This document shows positions 53,397 through 62,286 of a stretch of 64,000 nt of DNA, one piece after another. The translations under genes and the position numbers were made by a program. Below the pieces are notes generated by a model. That model made no database searches and was not told the DNA's origin. It saw only the letters and a list, made by a program, of their open reading frames with translations. Source of the stretch: Chitinophaga varians (GTDB taxonomy: Bacteria; Bacteroidota; Bacteroidia; Chitinophagales; Chitinophagaceae); assembly GCF_014529945.1 (NCBI RefSeq), contig NZ_JACVFB010000009.1:124001-188000 (forward strand). The letters are read 5' to 3'. Position 1 is the first letter of the stretch. Each line of letters starts with the position of its first letter.

Positions 53397-54162
53397 AAAA
53401 CAGCGTTTGAAAATACGCCGGCGCTTCCAGTAGCCGGCTGCCATACCACGAAAACATTTCGCCGTCTACCAGCATCACATGGGCTTCGGGAAGGATCGCC
53501 TGTATTTCATGGATATGTTTTTCTTTGAACGGATAAGGCTCGGAAGATAGCAGCACCAGCCTGCAACCGCTGGCTGCCAGCTGTGCTTCTTCGATGGCCG
53601 GATAACGGGGGATGGCTGCAAACACATTTTGCAGGCCGCAATGTTGCAACATCTGGTGAATGAAAGTGTCTCCGCCGGCGGCCATCCACGGATCGCGCCA
53701 GATAAAGTAGGCGGCGGGGACCGGATGAGCGACTGGTTGTAATGCTGCGAAACGTTGCCGCACCGTGGCGGCCAGCTGTATGGCGGCTTCCGTTTTTCGG
53801 GTAATGGCGCCGATGCCGGTGATCATCTCACAGGCATCTTCCAGTGTCCGGATATTGCTCACCCACACGGGATAGTGCTCCATCAGTGCTTTCACGTCTT
53901 CGGCAGTATTCTCCTCTTTGTTGGCGATGATCAGATCGGGGGATAGCTCCCGGATCACTTCCATGCGCACGTTCTTCGTGCCGCCTACGCGCGTTTTGCT
54001 GCGGAACCACGTTTCCGGATGTACGCAGAATTTGGTGATGCCCACCACTTCCTCCTCCAGCCCAAGGGTATATAAAAGTTCTGTCTGCGAAGGCACCAGC
54101 GAGATAATTCGCTTAGGTGCCTCCGGCAGATGAATGGTACGGTTCAGTTGATCCCGGAACAT
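53386..54162 (-). CDS. Helical-backbone metal receptor (BtuF-like substrate-binding fold)
   Basis: 258 residues of the periplasmic-binding-protein type with a rigid backbone helix (RIISLVPSQTELLYTLGLEE; ELSPDLIIANKEENTAEDV). The family binds cobalamin, haem or siderophores, but there is no signal peptide or lipobox, so this copy seems cytoplasmic. It starts 4 bases after the CBS stop and is surely co-transcribed with it. Its final codons (FSQG, then TGA) are inside a REP palindrome, so the original C-terminus may have been altered by insertion. Confidence 0.82.
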   Translation of the reverse strand: MFRDQLNRTIHLPEAPKRIISLVPSQTELLYTLGLEEEVVGITKFCVHPETWFRSKTRVGGTKNVRMEVIRELSPDLIIANKEENTAEDVKALMEHYPVWVSNIRTLEDACEMITGIGAITRKTEAAIQLAATVRQRFAALQPVAHPVPAAYFIWRDPWMAAGGDTFIHQMLQHCGLQNVFAAIPRYPAIEEAQLAASGCRLVLLSSEPYPFKEKHIHEIQAILPEAHVMLVDGEMFSWYGSRLLEAPAYFQTLFSQG

Positions 54163-54166
54163 AATA

Positions 54167-55525
54167 CTAACGGCCCAGGGCCTGAATGATGTCGTATTTG
54201 GTTACAATATGATGATCGCCGCTTTCGTCTTTGGTCATGACGGCGCCGTTTTCACGATTGATGTAAACGGACAGCTTTTCTATCGGTGTGTCCTGATTCA
54301 CCATGGGGAAAGGGGCGTGCATGACTTCCTGTACAGAGGCGTCTTTCAGATGTGGATTATCAATCAGTTTGTTGAACAGGCCACTTTCTGAAACAGCGCC
54401 GATGATGTCGTTGCCTTTGGTGACGGGGATATGTTCGATGTCGAATTTGCGCATTTTGGCAATGGCTTCGCTTACTTTCTCATCCGCATGGATGGTGACC
54501 AGCGGCATGTTCCGGCGGGCGCCCACAATGTCTTTCACGGTTTTTACATCGAGGAAGCCGCGTTCCATCATCCACTGGTCGTTGTAGACTTTACCTACAT
54601 AACGGCTGCCATGGTCGTGGAAAATTACTACCACCACATCGTCCGGCGTCAGGGTGTCTTTGAGCTGCATCAGTCCTGCTACGGCGGATCCGGCGGAGTA
54701 GCCCACAAAAATGCCTTCTTCTTTGGTGATGCGGCGGGCCATCACAGCGCCGTCTTTATCGGTCACTTTGGTGAAGGCGTCGATCACGCCCATGTCGTAG
54801 TTCTGCGGCACAAAGTCTTCGCCGATGCCTTCCGTGATATAAGGATATACTTCACTCATATCAATTTCACCGGTCTCGAAATATTTTTTAAGCAGGGAGC
54901 CATAGCTGTCGATAGCCCACACTTTGATGTTTGGATTTTTTTCTTTCAGGAATTTGCCCGTGCCGGTAATGGTACCGCCTGTGCCGGTGGCCACAATGAG
55001 GTGGGTAACCTTGCCGTCTGTCTGGTCCCATATTTCCGGGCCGGTTTGCTCGTAGTGGGCATCGCGGTTGGCGAGGTTATCATATTGATTCACATAAAAA
55101 GAGTTGGGTATTTCGGTAGCCAGTCTTTTGGATACAGAGTAGTAGGAGCGGGGATCTTCCGGTTCTACGTTCGTCGGGCATACGATCACTTCTGCCCCTA
55201 CGGCTTTGAGGATATCTACTTTCTCCTTCGACTGCTTATCGGTGGTGGTGAAGATACATTTGTAGCCTTTGATCACGGCTGCGAGGGCAAGTCCCATACC
55301 GGTATTGCCGGACGTGCCTTCGATGATGGTGCCGCCGGGTTTGAGCAGGCCTTTCTGCTCCGCCACTTCTACCATCTTAATGGCCATACGGTCTTTAATG
55401 GAGTTGCCTGGATTGAAAAATTCCACTTTGGCGAACACGGGACAGGGGAGGGAAGCGGTTACGCGGTTCAGTTTTACCAGCGGGGTATGTCCTATCGTTT
55501 CGAGAATGTTTGCTGCGTATTTCAT
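54167..55525 (-). CDS. PLP-dependent cysteine synthase/cystathionine beta-synthase with CBS domains
   Basis: 452 residues. The PLP lysine is Lys44 in NPGNSIKDRMAIK; the phosphate loop is EGTSGNTGMGLALA. Two CBS domains follow (~335-452). It lacks the haem domain of vertebrate CBS. It makes cystathionine or cysteine from serine derivatives. It is the first gene of a two-gene operon with the metal receptor (4-base gap). The 305-base gap upstream holds only short period-7 words and the solo arm I. Confidence 0.93.
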   Translation of the reverse strand: MKYAANILETIGHTPLVKLNRVTASLPCPVFAKVEFFNPGNSIKDRMAIKMVEVAEQKGLLKPGGTIIEGTSGNTGMGLALAAVIKGYKCIFTTTDKQSKEKVDILKAVGAEVIVCPTNVEPEDPRSYYSVSKRLATEIPNSFYVNQYDNLANRDAHYEQTGPEIWDQTDGKVTHLIVATGTGGTITGTGKFLKEKNPNIKVWAIDSYGSLLKKYFETGEIDMSEVYPYITEGIGEDFVPQNYDMGVIDAFTKVTDKDGAVMARRITKEEGIFVGYSAGSAVAGLMQLKDTLTPDDVVVVIFHDHGSRYVGKVYNDQWMMERGFLDVKTVKDIVGARRNMPLVTIHADEKVSEAIAKMRKFDIEHIPVTKGNDIIGAVSESGLFNKLIDNPHLKDASVQEVMHAPFPMVNQDTPIEKLSVYINRENGAVMTKDESGDHHIVTKYDIIQALGR

Positions 55526-55774
55526 AAAATGAATGAGGTTGTGTACAGTTGTAAATTACGAATTAAGCCCAAACAAACAGGTTGCTGCTGTTAATTTGCT
55601 GTAACCGGGGTTAGCCGGCGATCGGCAGAATCCCCTGATTTCTTTTTGTTTTTCTGATAATGATTTAGGTAGATGAATTTTTTTTAATAATAACTGCAAA
55701 TTGATGGAAAACATCCAAGATTTAAAAAATGTTAAAATCTGATGTTCTCTCTGGTCATTCACCCTGAAAACAGC

Positions 55775-55812
55775 CTCCATTCGTAATTCGTAATTCGTAA
55801 TTCATAATTCCT
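55775..55812. repeat. Solo right arm I (period-7)
   Basis: Reverse-complement units are AATTATG, AATTACG, AATTACG, AATTACG, AATGG, the same arm as element A. No adjacent left arm is present; short AATTACGAATT words occur ~220 bases away. Confidence 0.7.
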
Positions 55813-55816
55813 CCGT

Positions 55817-55824
55817 TATATTTG
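55817..55824 (+). promoter_or_regulatory. -7 promoter element of bioD
   Basis: TATATTTG, an exact match, 6 bases before the ATG, the same spacing as for rnhA. A leaderless or nearly leaderless transcript is expected. Confidence 0.5.
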
Positions 55825-55830
55825 CCGTAG

Positions 55831-56472
55831 ATGAATCGAATATTTGTAACCGGTATTGGTACCGGTGTGGGGAAAACCATCGTATCCGCCTGTGTGACCG
55901 CCGCCCTGGAGGCCGATTACTGGAAACCTGTACAATCAGGGTCTGAAGAAGGGACTGATACGCAGACTGTCAGGGCCCTGGTGCCGGAAGGCATCACGGT
56001 TTGCCATCCGGAAGCTTATGTACTCAAAGAACCGGCCTCGCCTCACCTGGCCGCCCGTATGGAACAGGTGACCATTCATACCGCTGAAATTGTAAGGCAG
56101 GCCGACCAGCTGCAACCGGCTCACCGGCCTTTGGTGATAGAAGGTGCGGGCGGACTGCTGGTGCCGCTGACCGACGACGTCCTGACGCTGGACCTGGTCC
56201 GCGATCTGGGTGCAGGCGTTATCATCGCCGCACAGAACTATCTGGGCAGCATCAATCACAGCCTGCTCACCGCACGGGTGCTGCAACATGCAGGCGTTCC
56301 CGTTATAGGCTGGATTTTCGGCGGCGATTACCATACCAACGAAGATGATGTGGTGCGGCTCAGCGGATATCCCCGTATCGGGCGTATCCCGCAGGCCGTG
56401 GAAGTCAATATGGCATTTGTGCAGCAACAGGCACAACTTTTGTCAGCTCCCCTAAAGGCGTTACTGGCATGA
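55831..56472 (+). CDS. bioD: Dethiobiotin synthetase
   Basis: 213 residues. P-loop GIGTGVGKT at 8-16, the KPVQSGSEEGTD segment, and the EGAGGLLVP motif are diagnostic. It closes the ureido ring of dethiobiotin from DAPA, CO2 and ATP. It overlaps the 5-FCL gene by 4 bases (ATGA), so the two are translationally coupled. Other bio genes are not in the window. Confidence 0.95.
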   Translation: MNRIFVTGIGTGVGKTIVSACVTAALEADYWKPVQSGSEEGTDTQTVRALVPEGITVCHPEAYVLKEPASPHLAARMEQVTIHTAEIVRQADQLQPAHRPLVIEGAGGLLVPLTDDVLTLDLVRDLGAGVIIAAQNYLGSINHSLLTARVLQHAGVPVIGWIFGGDYHTNEDDVVRLSGYPRIGRIPQAVEVNMAFVQQQAQLLSAPLKALLA

Positions 56473-57050
56473 TCACCAAAAAGGATATACGAAAACACTT
56501 CCTGGAACAGCGCCTGAACCTCCCAGACGCCATGGCGGCAGACCTGAACGAACGGCTGCTGGCCAATGCCCGCCAGCTGGATTATCAGGGAGTGCGTTAT
56601 CTGCATCTTTTCCTTCCCATCTCGGAAAAAAAAGAGGTCGATACCTGGCCGTTGGCCCAATGGCTGCGGCTACAGTACCCGGACATACAACTGGTGCTGT
56701 CAAAGGCCGACATGAAAACCGGCGATATGCTCCACTATGCGTGGCACACCAACACGGTACTGGTGAAAAACCGTTTCGGCATCCCGGAGCCGGACAACGG
56801 GGAACTGGTACAGCCGGAAACGATCGACCTGGTCATGGTGCCGCTGCTGGCTTTCGATCAGCAGGGCCAGCGGGTAGGGTATGGCAAAGGCATGTACGAC
56901 CGTTTCCTGAAATTGTGCCGCCCGGACGTGCGTACGGTAGGCCTTTCGCTGTTTGGCCCTATCGAGGGGATCAGTGATGCCGATCCCTGGGACGTGCCGC
57001 TACAGACGGTGGTGACGCCCGACCTTATTTATCATTTTAAACAACCTTAG
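56469..57050 (+). CDS. 5-formyltetrahydrofolate cyclo-ligase
   Basis: 193 residues. Characteristic features are the N-terminal KKDIRKHFLEQR and the C-terminal loop VGYGKGMYDRFL. It converts 5-formyl-THF to 5,10-methenyl-THF with ATP. It overlaps bioD by 4 bases and lpxK follows after 2 bases. Confidence 0.93.
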   Translation: MITKKDIRKHFLEQRLNLPDAMAADLNERLLANARQLDYQGVRYLHLFLPISEKKEVDTWPLAQWLRLQYPDIQLVLSKADMKTGDMLHYAWHTNTVLVKNRFGIPEPDNGELVQPETIDLVMVPLLAFDQQGQRVGYGKGMYDRFLKLCRPDVRTVGLSLFGPIEGISDADPWDVPLQTVVTPDLIYHFKQP

Positions 57051-57052
57051 CA

Positions 57053-58132
57053 GTGCTGAAACTACTGAGCTACCTGAAAATACTGTTATATCCCTTCTCC
57101 CTGCTCTATGGCCTCGTGATGTGGGTCCGTAACCGCTTCTATGATAAAGGCCTGCTGACCGCCGTGGAATTTGATCTCCCGGTAATTGCCTGTGGCAACC
57201 TGTCAGTAGGCGGTACAGGAAAGACGCCACATGTGGAATACCTGATCCGCCTGCTCAAAGATCAGTTCAGAACGGCCACCCTCAGCCGGGGCTACAACCG
57301 CCGCACCAGCGGCTACCTGCTGGCCGACGAACACAGTACGGCTGCTGAAATCGGTGATGAGCCGATGCAGTTCCATGCCAAATACCCGGATATCAAAGTA
57401 TGCGTAGGGGAGGAAAGGATGCTGGCTATCCCGCAGCTGCTGGGCGATGAGCCGGATACGCAGGTGGTCCTGCTGGACGATGCTTTCCAGCACCGGTCTG
57501 TTAAGCCCGGCATGAACATCATGATTACCGAATACAGCCGGCTGTTTACCCGCGACCATGTGGTGCCCTTCGGCCGCCTGCGGGAAGGAAGAAACGGTTA
57601 TAAACGCGCCAATTGTATTATTGTGTCCAAATGTCCGCCGGATATGAGCCTGGCGGAAAAAGCGGCGCTGGAAAAAGAAATTAATCCGTTACCCGGTCAG
57701 CGGTTGTTTTTTACTACCTTGCAGTACGGCGCATTATTTGATATGACAACGCGGCAGCCTGTGAATGTTCCTGCTTCGGCAGCTGTGTTGCTCGCTTGCG
57801 GTATCGCCCGTCCGGAACCTTTGCTGGAAAAGCTGCAGCAACAGTTTCAGCAGGTATACCTGCTGGCGTTTCCCGATCACTACTACTATTCAGAAAAAGA
57901 TATTGCAAAAATTAAAAAGGAAAAAGATGACCTGCCTGGAACACAAAAAATGGTCATCACCACAGAAAAAGATGCAGTAAGATTACATCTCCTGCAAAAA
58001 GAACTGGCAGAACAAAACCTGCAAATTGCTGTTATGCCAGTGGAAATTTCGTTCCTCTTCGGGGAAGCGGAATCATTTAATAACTTTATTTTTGACTATG
58101 TGGCCCGGCAGTTGCCGGCCTTCGGTCAATAA
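57053..58132 (+). CDS. lpxK: Tetraacyldisaccharide 4'-kinase
   Basis: 359 residues from a GTG start at 57053, 2 bases after the previous stop. The N-terminal membrane-associated helix is followed by GNLSVGGTGKTPHVEYL with the P-loop at 51-59, and LDDAFQHRSVKPGMNIM. It phosphorylates the lipid A disaccharide precursor. It lies in the tight bioD-rnr run. Confidence 0.95.
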   Translation: MLKLLSYLKILLYPFSLLYGLVMWVRNRFYDKGLLTAVEFDLPVIACGNLSVGGTGKTPHVEYLIRLLKDQFRTATLSRGYNRRTSGYLLADEHSTAAEIGDEPMQFHAKYPDIKVCVGEERMLAIPQLLGDEPDTQVVLLDDAFQHRSVKPGMNIMITEYSRLFTRDHVVPFGRLREGRNGYKRANCIIVSKCPPDMSLAEKAALEKEINPLPGQRLFFTTLQYGALFDMTTRQPVNVPASAAVLLACGIARPEPLLEKLQQQFQQVYLLAFPDHYYYSEKDIAKIKKEKDDLPGTQKMVITTEKDAVRLHLLQKELAEQNLQIAVMPVEISFLFGEAESFNNFIFDYVARQLPAFGQ

Positions 58133-58146
58133 GACTACAACCAAAC

Positions 58147-61131
58147 ATGAGTAAGAAAAAGAAAGATAAGAAACACCCCGGCCAGAAGAAAACCTTCAGA
58201 GGTATCGTGGAATTGACCAGGTCAGGAATGGCCTTCGTGATTGTACCGGGACTCGCCAGAGACATCATGGTAAAGCAGAAAAACCTGCATACCGCCCTCG
58301 ATAAAGATGAAGTGCTGGTAGATGTGATCAAACATGCCAGAGGCGATGGTCGCCAGGAAGGCATCATAACTGATATCCTTAAACGTAGTAAGACTGAATT
58401 TACCGGCACCCTCCAGGTGAGCAAAAGCTTCGGCTTCCTGATCACAGAAAAGGGCATGTTCATGCCGGACATCTATATCCCCGCCAATTCCCTTAATAAC
58501 GGGAAGTCCGGCGACAAAGCCGTGGTGAAAGTGGTGGCCTGGGGCGAGAAAACCCGCAAACCGGTGGGAGAAGTCATCGAAATCCTCGATGCCAGCGATA
58601 CCAACGACCTCGCCATGAAGGAAATCCTCATCGAAGCCGGATTCCCGCTCAACTTCCCCACGGAAGTGATGCAGGAACTGGCCGAACTCAAAGAGGAGAT
58701 AACGGAGACGGAAGTACGGAAACGCAAGGATTGCAGAAACATCCTCACTTTCACGATAGACCCCATCGATGCCAAAGATTTTGACGACGCCATCTCCATC
58801 CGGCCGCTGAAAAACGGCCTCTATGAGATCGGTGTGCATATCGCCGATGTGAGCCACTATGTGGTGCCCGGCACGGAACTGGACAAAGAAGCCGACAGGC
58901 GCGCTACCTCTGTGTATCTGCCCGACCGCGTACTGCCCATGCTGCCGGAAAAAATTTCCAATGAACTGTGCTCCCTGCGCCCGCATGAAGATAAACTCAC
59001 TTTCTCCGCCATCTTCCAGATGAACGAGCAAGGGGAAGTGAAGCATCACTGGATAGGACGGACCATCATCCATTCTGACCACCGCTTCACTTATGAGGAT
59101 GCACAGGAAGTGATTGAAACCAAAGAAGGCCCTTATAACAAGGAAATCCTGCTGCTCAATAAAATAGCCCAAACGCTGCGTCAGGAACGCTTTGCACACG
59201 GTGCTATTAACTTCTCCTCTCAGGAGGTGCGCTTCAAACTGGATGAAAAAGGCAAGCCGATCGGCATTGTAGTGAAAGAAAGCAAAGAAGCGCATCAGTT
59301 GATCGAAGAGTTCATGTTGCTGGCCAACAGGACTGTGGCCACTTACGTATCTAAAATCAAGGTCAACAAACAATCGGTGCCTTTCCCTTACCGGGTGCAC
59401 GATACGCCGGACCCTGACAAACTCAAGGTGTTCGCCGCTTTCGCCGGTAAATTTGGCTATAAGTTCGACGTGAGTTCACCTGAAAACATTGCCCGTTCGT
59501 TTAACAGGATGTTGCAGCTGGTGCAGGGTAAACCTGAACAGCACGTACTGGAAACGCTGGGTATCCGTACGATGGCCAAGGCTATTTATACGGTCAATAA
59601 TGTTGGTCACTACGGCCTCGGCTTTGATGACTACTGTCACTTTACATCTCCCATCCGTCGTTACCCCGATGTACTGGTACATCGGGTGGTGGCCGAATGT
59701 CTGGCCAATAATATCCATCCGGACAAACAGATGGAAACGAAATGTAAGCACGATTCCGAAATGGAGCGCAAAGCCATGGAAGCGGAAAGAGCAGCCAATA
59801 AATACAAGCAGGTGGAATACATGCAGCAGTTTATTGGTCATACTTTCGAAGGCGTGATCAGTGGCGTAGCACATTTTGGCTTCTGGGTAGAAACAGTAGA
59901 TACCAAATGTGAAGGGCTGGTAAGTATCCATAACCTCAACCGCAAAGAAGAATTTGCTTTCAACGAGGCAGAGTATGCGTTGGTAGGACAGGCCAGTGGC
60001 CGCCGTTTCCGCATCGGTGAGAAAGTGACCATCCGGGTGGTGGCTGCCAATCTCGCCAAACGTCAGCTGGATTATGAGCTGGACAGCGAACTGGCAGTTG
60101 CCGGTCGTGAGTTCAGGCCCGGTCAGCGTGATGAACGCCGGGAAGGCCGCCGTGACAACAAAAAGAAAAAACAAAAACGCGGTCAGCAACAGCCATGGCA
60201 GCCAAGGGAAAAACAACCTTTCGCACCGAAAGCTCCTGCTGCTCCTGCCGTTTCTCTGGAAATACCGCCGGCACCGGTTGTTGACCAGGTGATCGCTGAA
60301 ACACATGTGGTGGATATTGCCACGCCGCCACCGGCAGCAGTCGTTCCGCCGGTAACACCGGAAGTACCTGCGAAGAAAAAGAAGGCAGCGAAAAAACAGG
60401 CAACCGAAAAAGCGGCCCAGGCGGATGCCACACCAGCGCCGGTACCAGTGAATGTTGTACCGGAAGCGGCTCCTGCGTCTCCCGAAAAAATAAAAACAAA
60501 CACCGGTAAAAAAGCGGCAGAAGCGCCCGCACGGCCGATCGTAGCAACACCAGCTGCACCAGCCGCTAAAAAAGCAGAAAAGAAAACAACCGCCGACCAA
60601 CCTGTTGTCACCAAAGCTGCTGCTAAAAAGCCTGCTGCCGAAGTGGTGCCGGTAGAAAAGAAGAAAGTAGTCAAAGCCGCTGTATCAAAAGCTGCCGCTA
60701 AGAAAGCCACCAAAAAAGCGGCCGTGAAAGCAACACCTGCTGCCAAAACAACAACCGCCAAAGCCGCTGCTAAAAAGGCCGCCGTGGCCAAAGCGCCGGT
60801 CGCCAAAAAAGCTGCTGCTAAAACGACCACTGCTAAAGCAGCTGCCGGTAAAGTAGCTACCACCAAGGCTGCCGCTAAAAAAGCCGCTGTGCCGGCGAAG
60901 AAAGCCGCTGCTAAAAAAGCGACCGTTGCTCCTGCAAAGAAAGCGGTCGTGAAAGCTCCGGCTAAAAAGGCCGCGACGAAAGCACCAGCAAAAAAAGCTG
61001 CCGTAGCAAAGGCGCCGGCTAAGAAAGCAACCGTTGCCAAAGCGCCGGCTAAAAAGGCTGCGGCCAAAGCAGCTCCTAAAAAGGCGACGCCGAAAAAAGC
61101 TGCTGCTGCTAAAAAGAAACCCAAAAAATAA
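58147..61131 (+). CDS. rnr: Ribonuclease R with a long Lys/Ala-rich C-terminal extension
   Basis: 994 residues against ~720-820 for typical RNase R. Cold-shock domains (~20-170), RNB nuclease domain with the metal-binding Asp205, Asp208, Asp211, Asp213 and Asp214 (IDPIDAKDFDDAIS), and an S1 domain (~565-645). From ~655 on there is a basic, Pro/Ala-rich tail; from ~830 to the end it is almost pure AAKKA/APAKKA repeats like histone H1. It degrades structured RNA 3' to 5'. The tail probably binds RNA or DNA. It follows lpxK by 14 bases. Confidence 0.93.
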   Translation: MSKKKKDKKHPGQKKTFRGIVELTRSGMAFVIVPGLARDIMVKQKNLHTALDKDEVLVDVIKHARGDGRQEGIITDILKRSKTEFTGTLQVSKSFGFLITEKGMFMPDIYIPANSLNNGKSGDKAVVKVVAWGEKTRKPVGEVIEILDASDTNDLAMKEILIEAGFPLNFPTEVMQELAELKEEITETEVRKRKDCRNILTFTIDPIDAKDFDDAISIRPLKNGLYEIGVHIADVSHYVVPGTELDKEADRRATSVYLPDRVLPMLPEKISNELCSLRPHEDKLTFSAIFQMNEQGEVKHHWIGRTIIHSDHRFTYEDAQEVIETKEGPYNKEILLLNKIAQTLRQERFAHGAINFSSQEVRFKLDEKGKPIGIVVKESKEAHQLIEEFMLLANRTVATYVSKIKVNKQSVPFPYRVHDTPDPDKLKVFAAFAGKFGYKFDVSSPENIARSFNRMLQLVQGKPEQHVLETLGIRTMAKAIYTVNNVGHYGLGFDDYCHFTSPIRRYPDVLVHRVVAECLANNIHPDKQMETKCKHDSEMERKAMEAERAANKYKQVEYMQQFIGHTFEGVISGVAHFGFWVETVDTKCEGLVSIHNLNRKEEFAFNEAEYALVGQASGRRFRIGEKVTIRVVAANLAKRQLDYELDSELAVAGREFRPGQRDERREGRRDNKKKKQKRGQQQPWQPREKQPFAPKAPAAPAVSLEIPPAPVVDQVIAETHVVDIATPPPAAVVPPVTPEVPAKKKKAAKKQATEKAAQADATPAPVPVNVVPEAAPASPEKIKTNTGKKAAEAPARPIVATPAAPAAKKAEKKTTADQPVVTKAAAKKPAAEVVPVEKKKVVKAAVSKAAAKKATKKAAVKATPAAKTTTAKAAAKKAAVAKAPVAKKAAAKTTTAKAAAGKVATTKAAAKKAAVPAKKAAAKKATVAPAKKAVVKAPAKKAATKAPAKKAAVAKAPAKKATVAKAPAKKAAAKAAPKKATPKKAAAAKKKPKK
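60610..61128 (+). repeat. Degenerate tandem repeat in the rnr tail
   Basis: Repeated codons for Ala, Lys, Pro, Val and Thr (GCTGCTAAAAAGGCC-like units) encode the AAKKA-rich tail of RNase R. Such arrays change length by slippage. Confidence 0.7.
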
Positions 61132-61156
61132 CTAAATAAAGAAATAACTAAATAAA
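61126..61156 (+). repeat. Direct 15-bp repeat at the rnr stop
   Basis: AAATAACTAAATAAA occurs at 61126-61140 and 61142-61156. It can be read as four 8-mers (ATAACTAA, ATAAAGAA, ATAACTAA, ATAAAATC) and includes the rnr stop codon. It resembles a single arm of the period-8 elements. Confidence 0.5.
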
Positions 61157-61173
61157 ATCACCGTCTATTTGAA

Positions 61174-62145
61174 ATGCATTCATTTAAAGAGTTAATAGCG
61201 CAGTTCAGCCAGCAGTTTGATCAATGGCATTTTCCGGAAGAACCTAAACGTTTATACAATGCAGCCTCTCATATTCTGCAGATCGGCGGAAAACGTATCC
61301 GCCCGGTGCTCTGCCTGATGGGCAACGAACTGTTTGACGACCTGCATCAGGATGCCTTTCAGGTAGGCAACGCAGTGGAACTGTTCCATAACTTCACGCT
61401 GATTCATGACGATATCATGGACAAAGCGCCCATCCGCCGGGGACATCAGACGGTACATATGATCTATGGCGAGCCCGCAGCCATCCTGGCCGGCGACGTG
61501 ATGCTGATCAACGTGTATGAGATGCTTAACAAGGTACAGTCCAGATATAAACAGAAAATCATCACCGTGTTCAATAAAGCGGCCAAAGAAGTATGTGAAG
61601 GCCAGCAGATAGACATGGACTTTGAAACAATGGACCCGGAACAGGTACAGTATGATGACTATGTGCGGATGATTGGCCTGAAAACCTCTGTGCTGCTGGC
61701 AGCCAGCCTTCAGCTGGGTGCTATCATCGGCGGCGGCAGTGAAGGCAATCAGGAACATATGTACGCTTTCGGTAAAAATGTGGGTATCGCCTTCCAGATA
61801 CAGGACGACTTCCTCGATGCTTTCGGAGATCCCGAAAAATTCGGCAAACAGCAGGGTGGGGACATCCTCGTCAATAAAAAGACGTTCCTGCTGCTGAAAG
61901 CGTTGGAACTGTGCAACCCCGCACAGAAGGCAGAGCTGAAAAAGCTGATGGAAACCAACCCGGATGATAAAGTAGCCAGGGTACTGGACCTTTTCCGCAG
62001 CTGCAAAGTGGATGTCTGGGCAGAAAAAGAAAAAGAACGTTTTCAACAACAGGCCTTCGCTCACCTCGAAGATATCGCTGTGCTGTCGGCCCGTAAAAAA
62101 CCACTGATGGAACTGGCAGACTTCCTGTTAAACCGCCAGCAGTAA
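61174..62145 (+). CDS. Polyprenyl (all-trans) diphosphate synthase
   Basis: 323 residues. Both aspartate-rich motifs are present: DDIMD at 79-83 and DDFLD at 211-215; GGKRIRP lies at 38-44. It condenses isopentenyl diphosphate onto allylic primers to make the chain of a quinone or other long isoprenoid. The chain length cannot be told. It is 42 bases after rnr and followed by a terminator-like hairpin. Confidence 0.92.
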   Translation: MHSFKELIAQFSQQFDQWHFPEEPKRLYNAASHILQIGGKRIRPVLCLMGNELFDDLHQDAFQVGNAVELFHNFTLIHDDIMDKAPIRRGHQTVHMIYGEPAAILAGDVMLINVYEMLNKVQSRYKQKIITVFNKAAKEVCEGQQIDMDFETMDPEQVQYDDYVRMIGLKTSVLLAASLQLGAIIGGGSEGNQEHMYAFGKNVGIAFQIQDDFLDAFGDPEKFGKQQGGDILVNKKTFLLLKALELCNPAQKAELKKLMETNPDDKVARVLDLFRSCKVDVWAEKEKERFQQQAFAHLEDIAVLSARKKPLMELADFLLNRQQ

Positions 62146-62183
62146 TTTTTATATTCAAAATCGCATTATATTCGCGTCTTTCT

Positions 62184-62286
62184 CAGGACCGGAGGGGGAA
62201 AAATGAATAAATAATTAGATTGTTAAATGATTATTTTTCATATATTCATTTTCCCGGCCACCGGTCCTGGGCAAGATTTTTTTATT
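62184..62286 (+). terminator. Long hairpin with T-tract between the prenyl synthase and permease
   Basis: CAGGACCGG/CCGGTCCTG forms the base (62184-62192, 62261-62269), with an inner GGGGAAAAATGAATA/TATATTCATTTTCCC stem. GCAAGATTTTTTTATT follows. TATATTCG (62167-62174), a near -7 box, precedes it, so it could also act as an attenuator in the permease leader. Confidence 0.7.

Larger units (their letters stand above)
55526..55830. other. Non-coding gap between CBS and bioD
   Basis: Contains short AATTACGAATT-type words near 55554-55565, the solo arm I at 55775-55812 and the bioD -7 box. No gene is evident. Confidence 0.6.

Noticed and set aside
54431..55594. 387-codon plus-strand frame
   Set aside because: Antisense of the CBS-type synthase, which has clear PLP motifs on the other strand.
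60183..61124. Long minus-strand frame that reads like an Ala/Phe/Leu-rich membrane protein
   Set aside because: It is the antisense of the Lys/Ala repeats of the RNase R tail; AAG/GCT codons read as CTT/AGC give hydrophobic strings.
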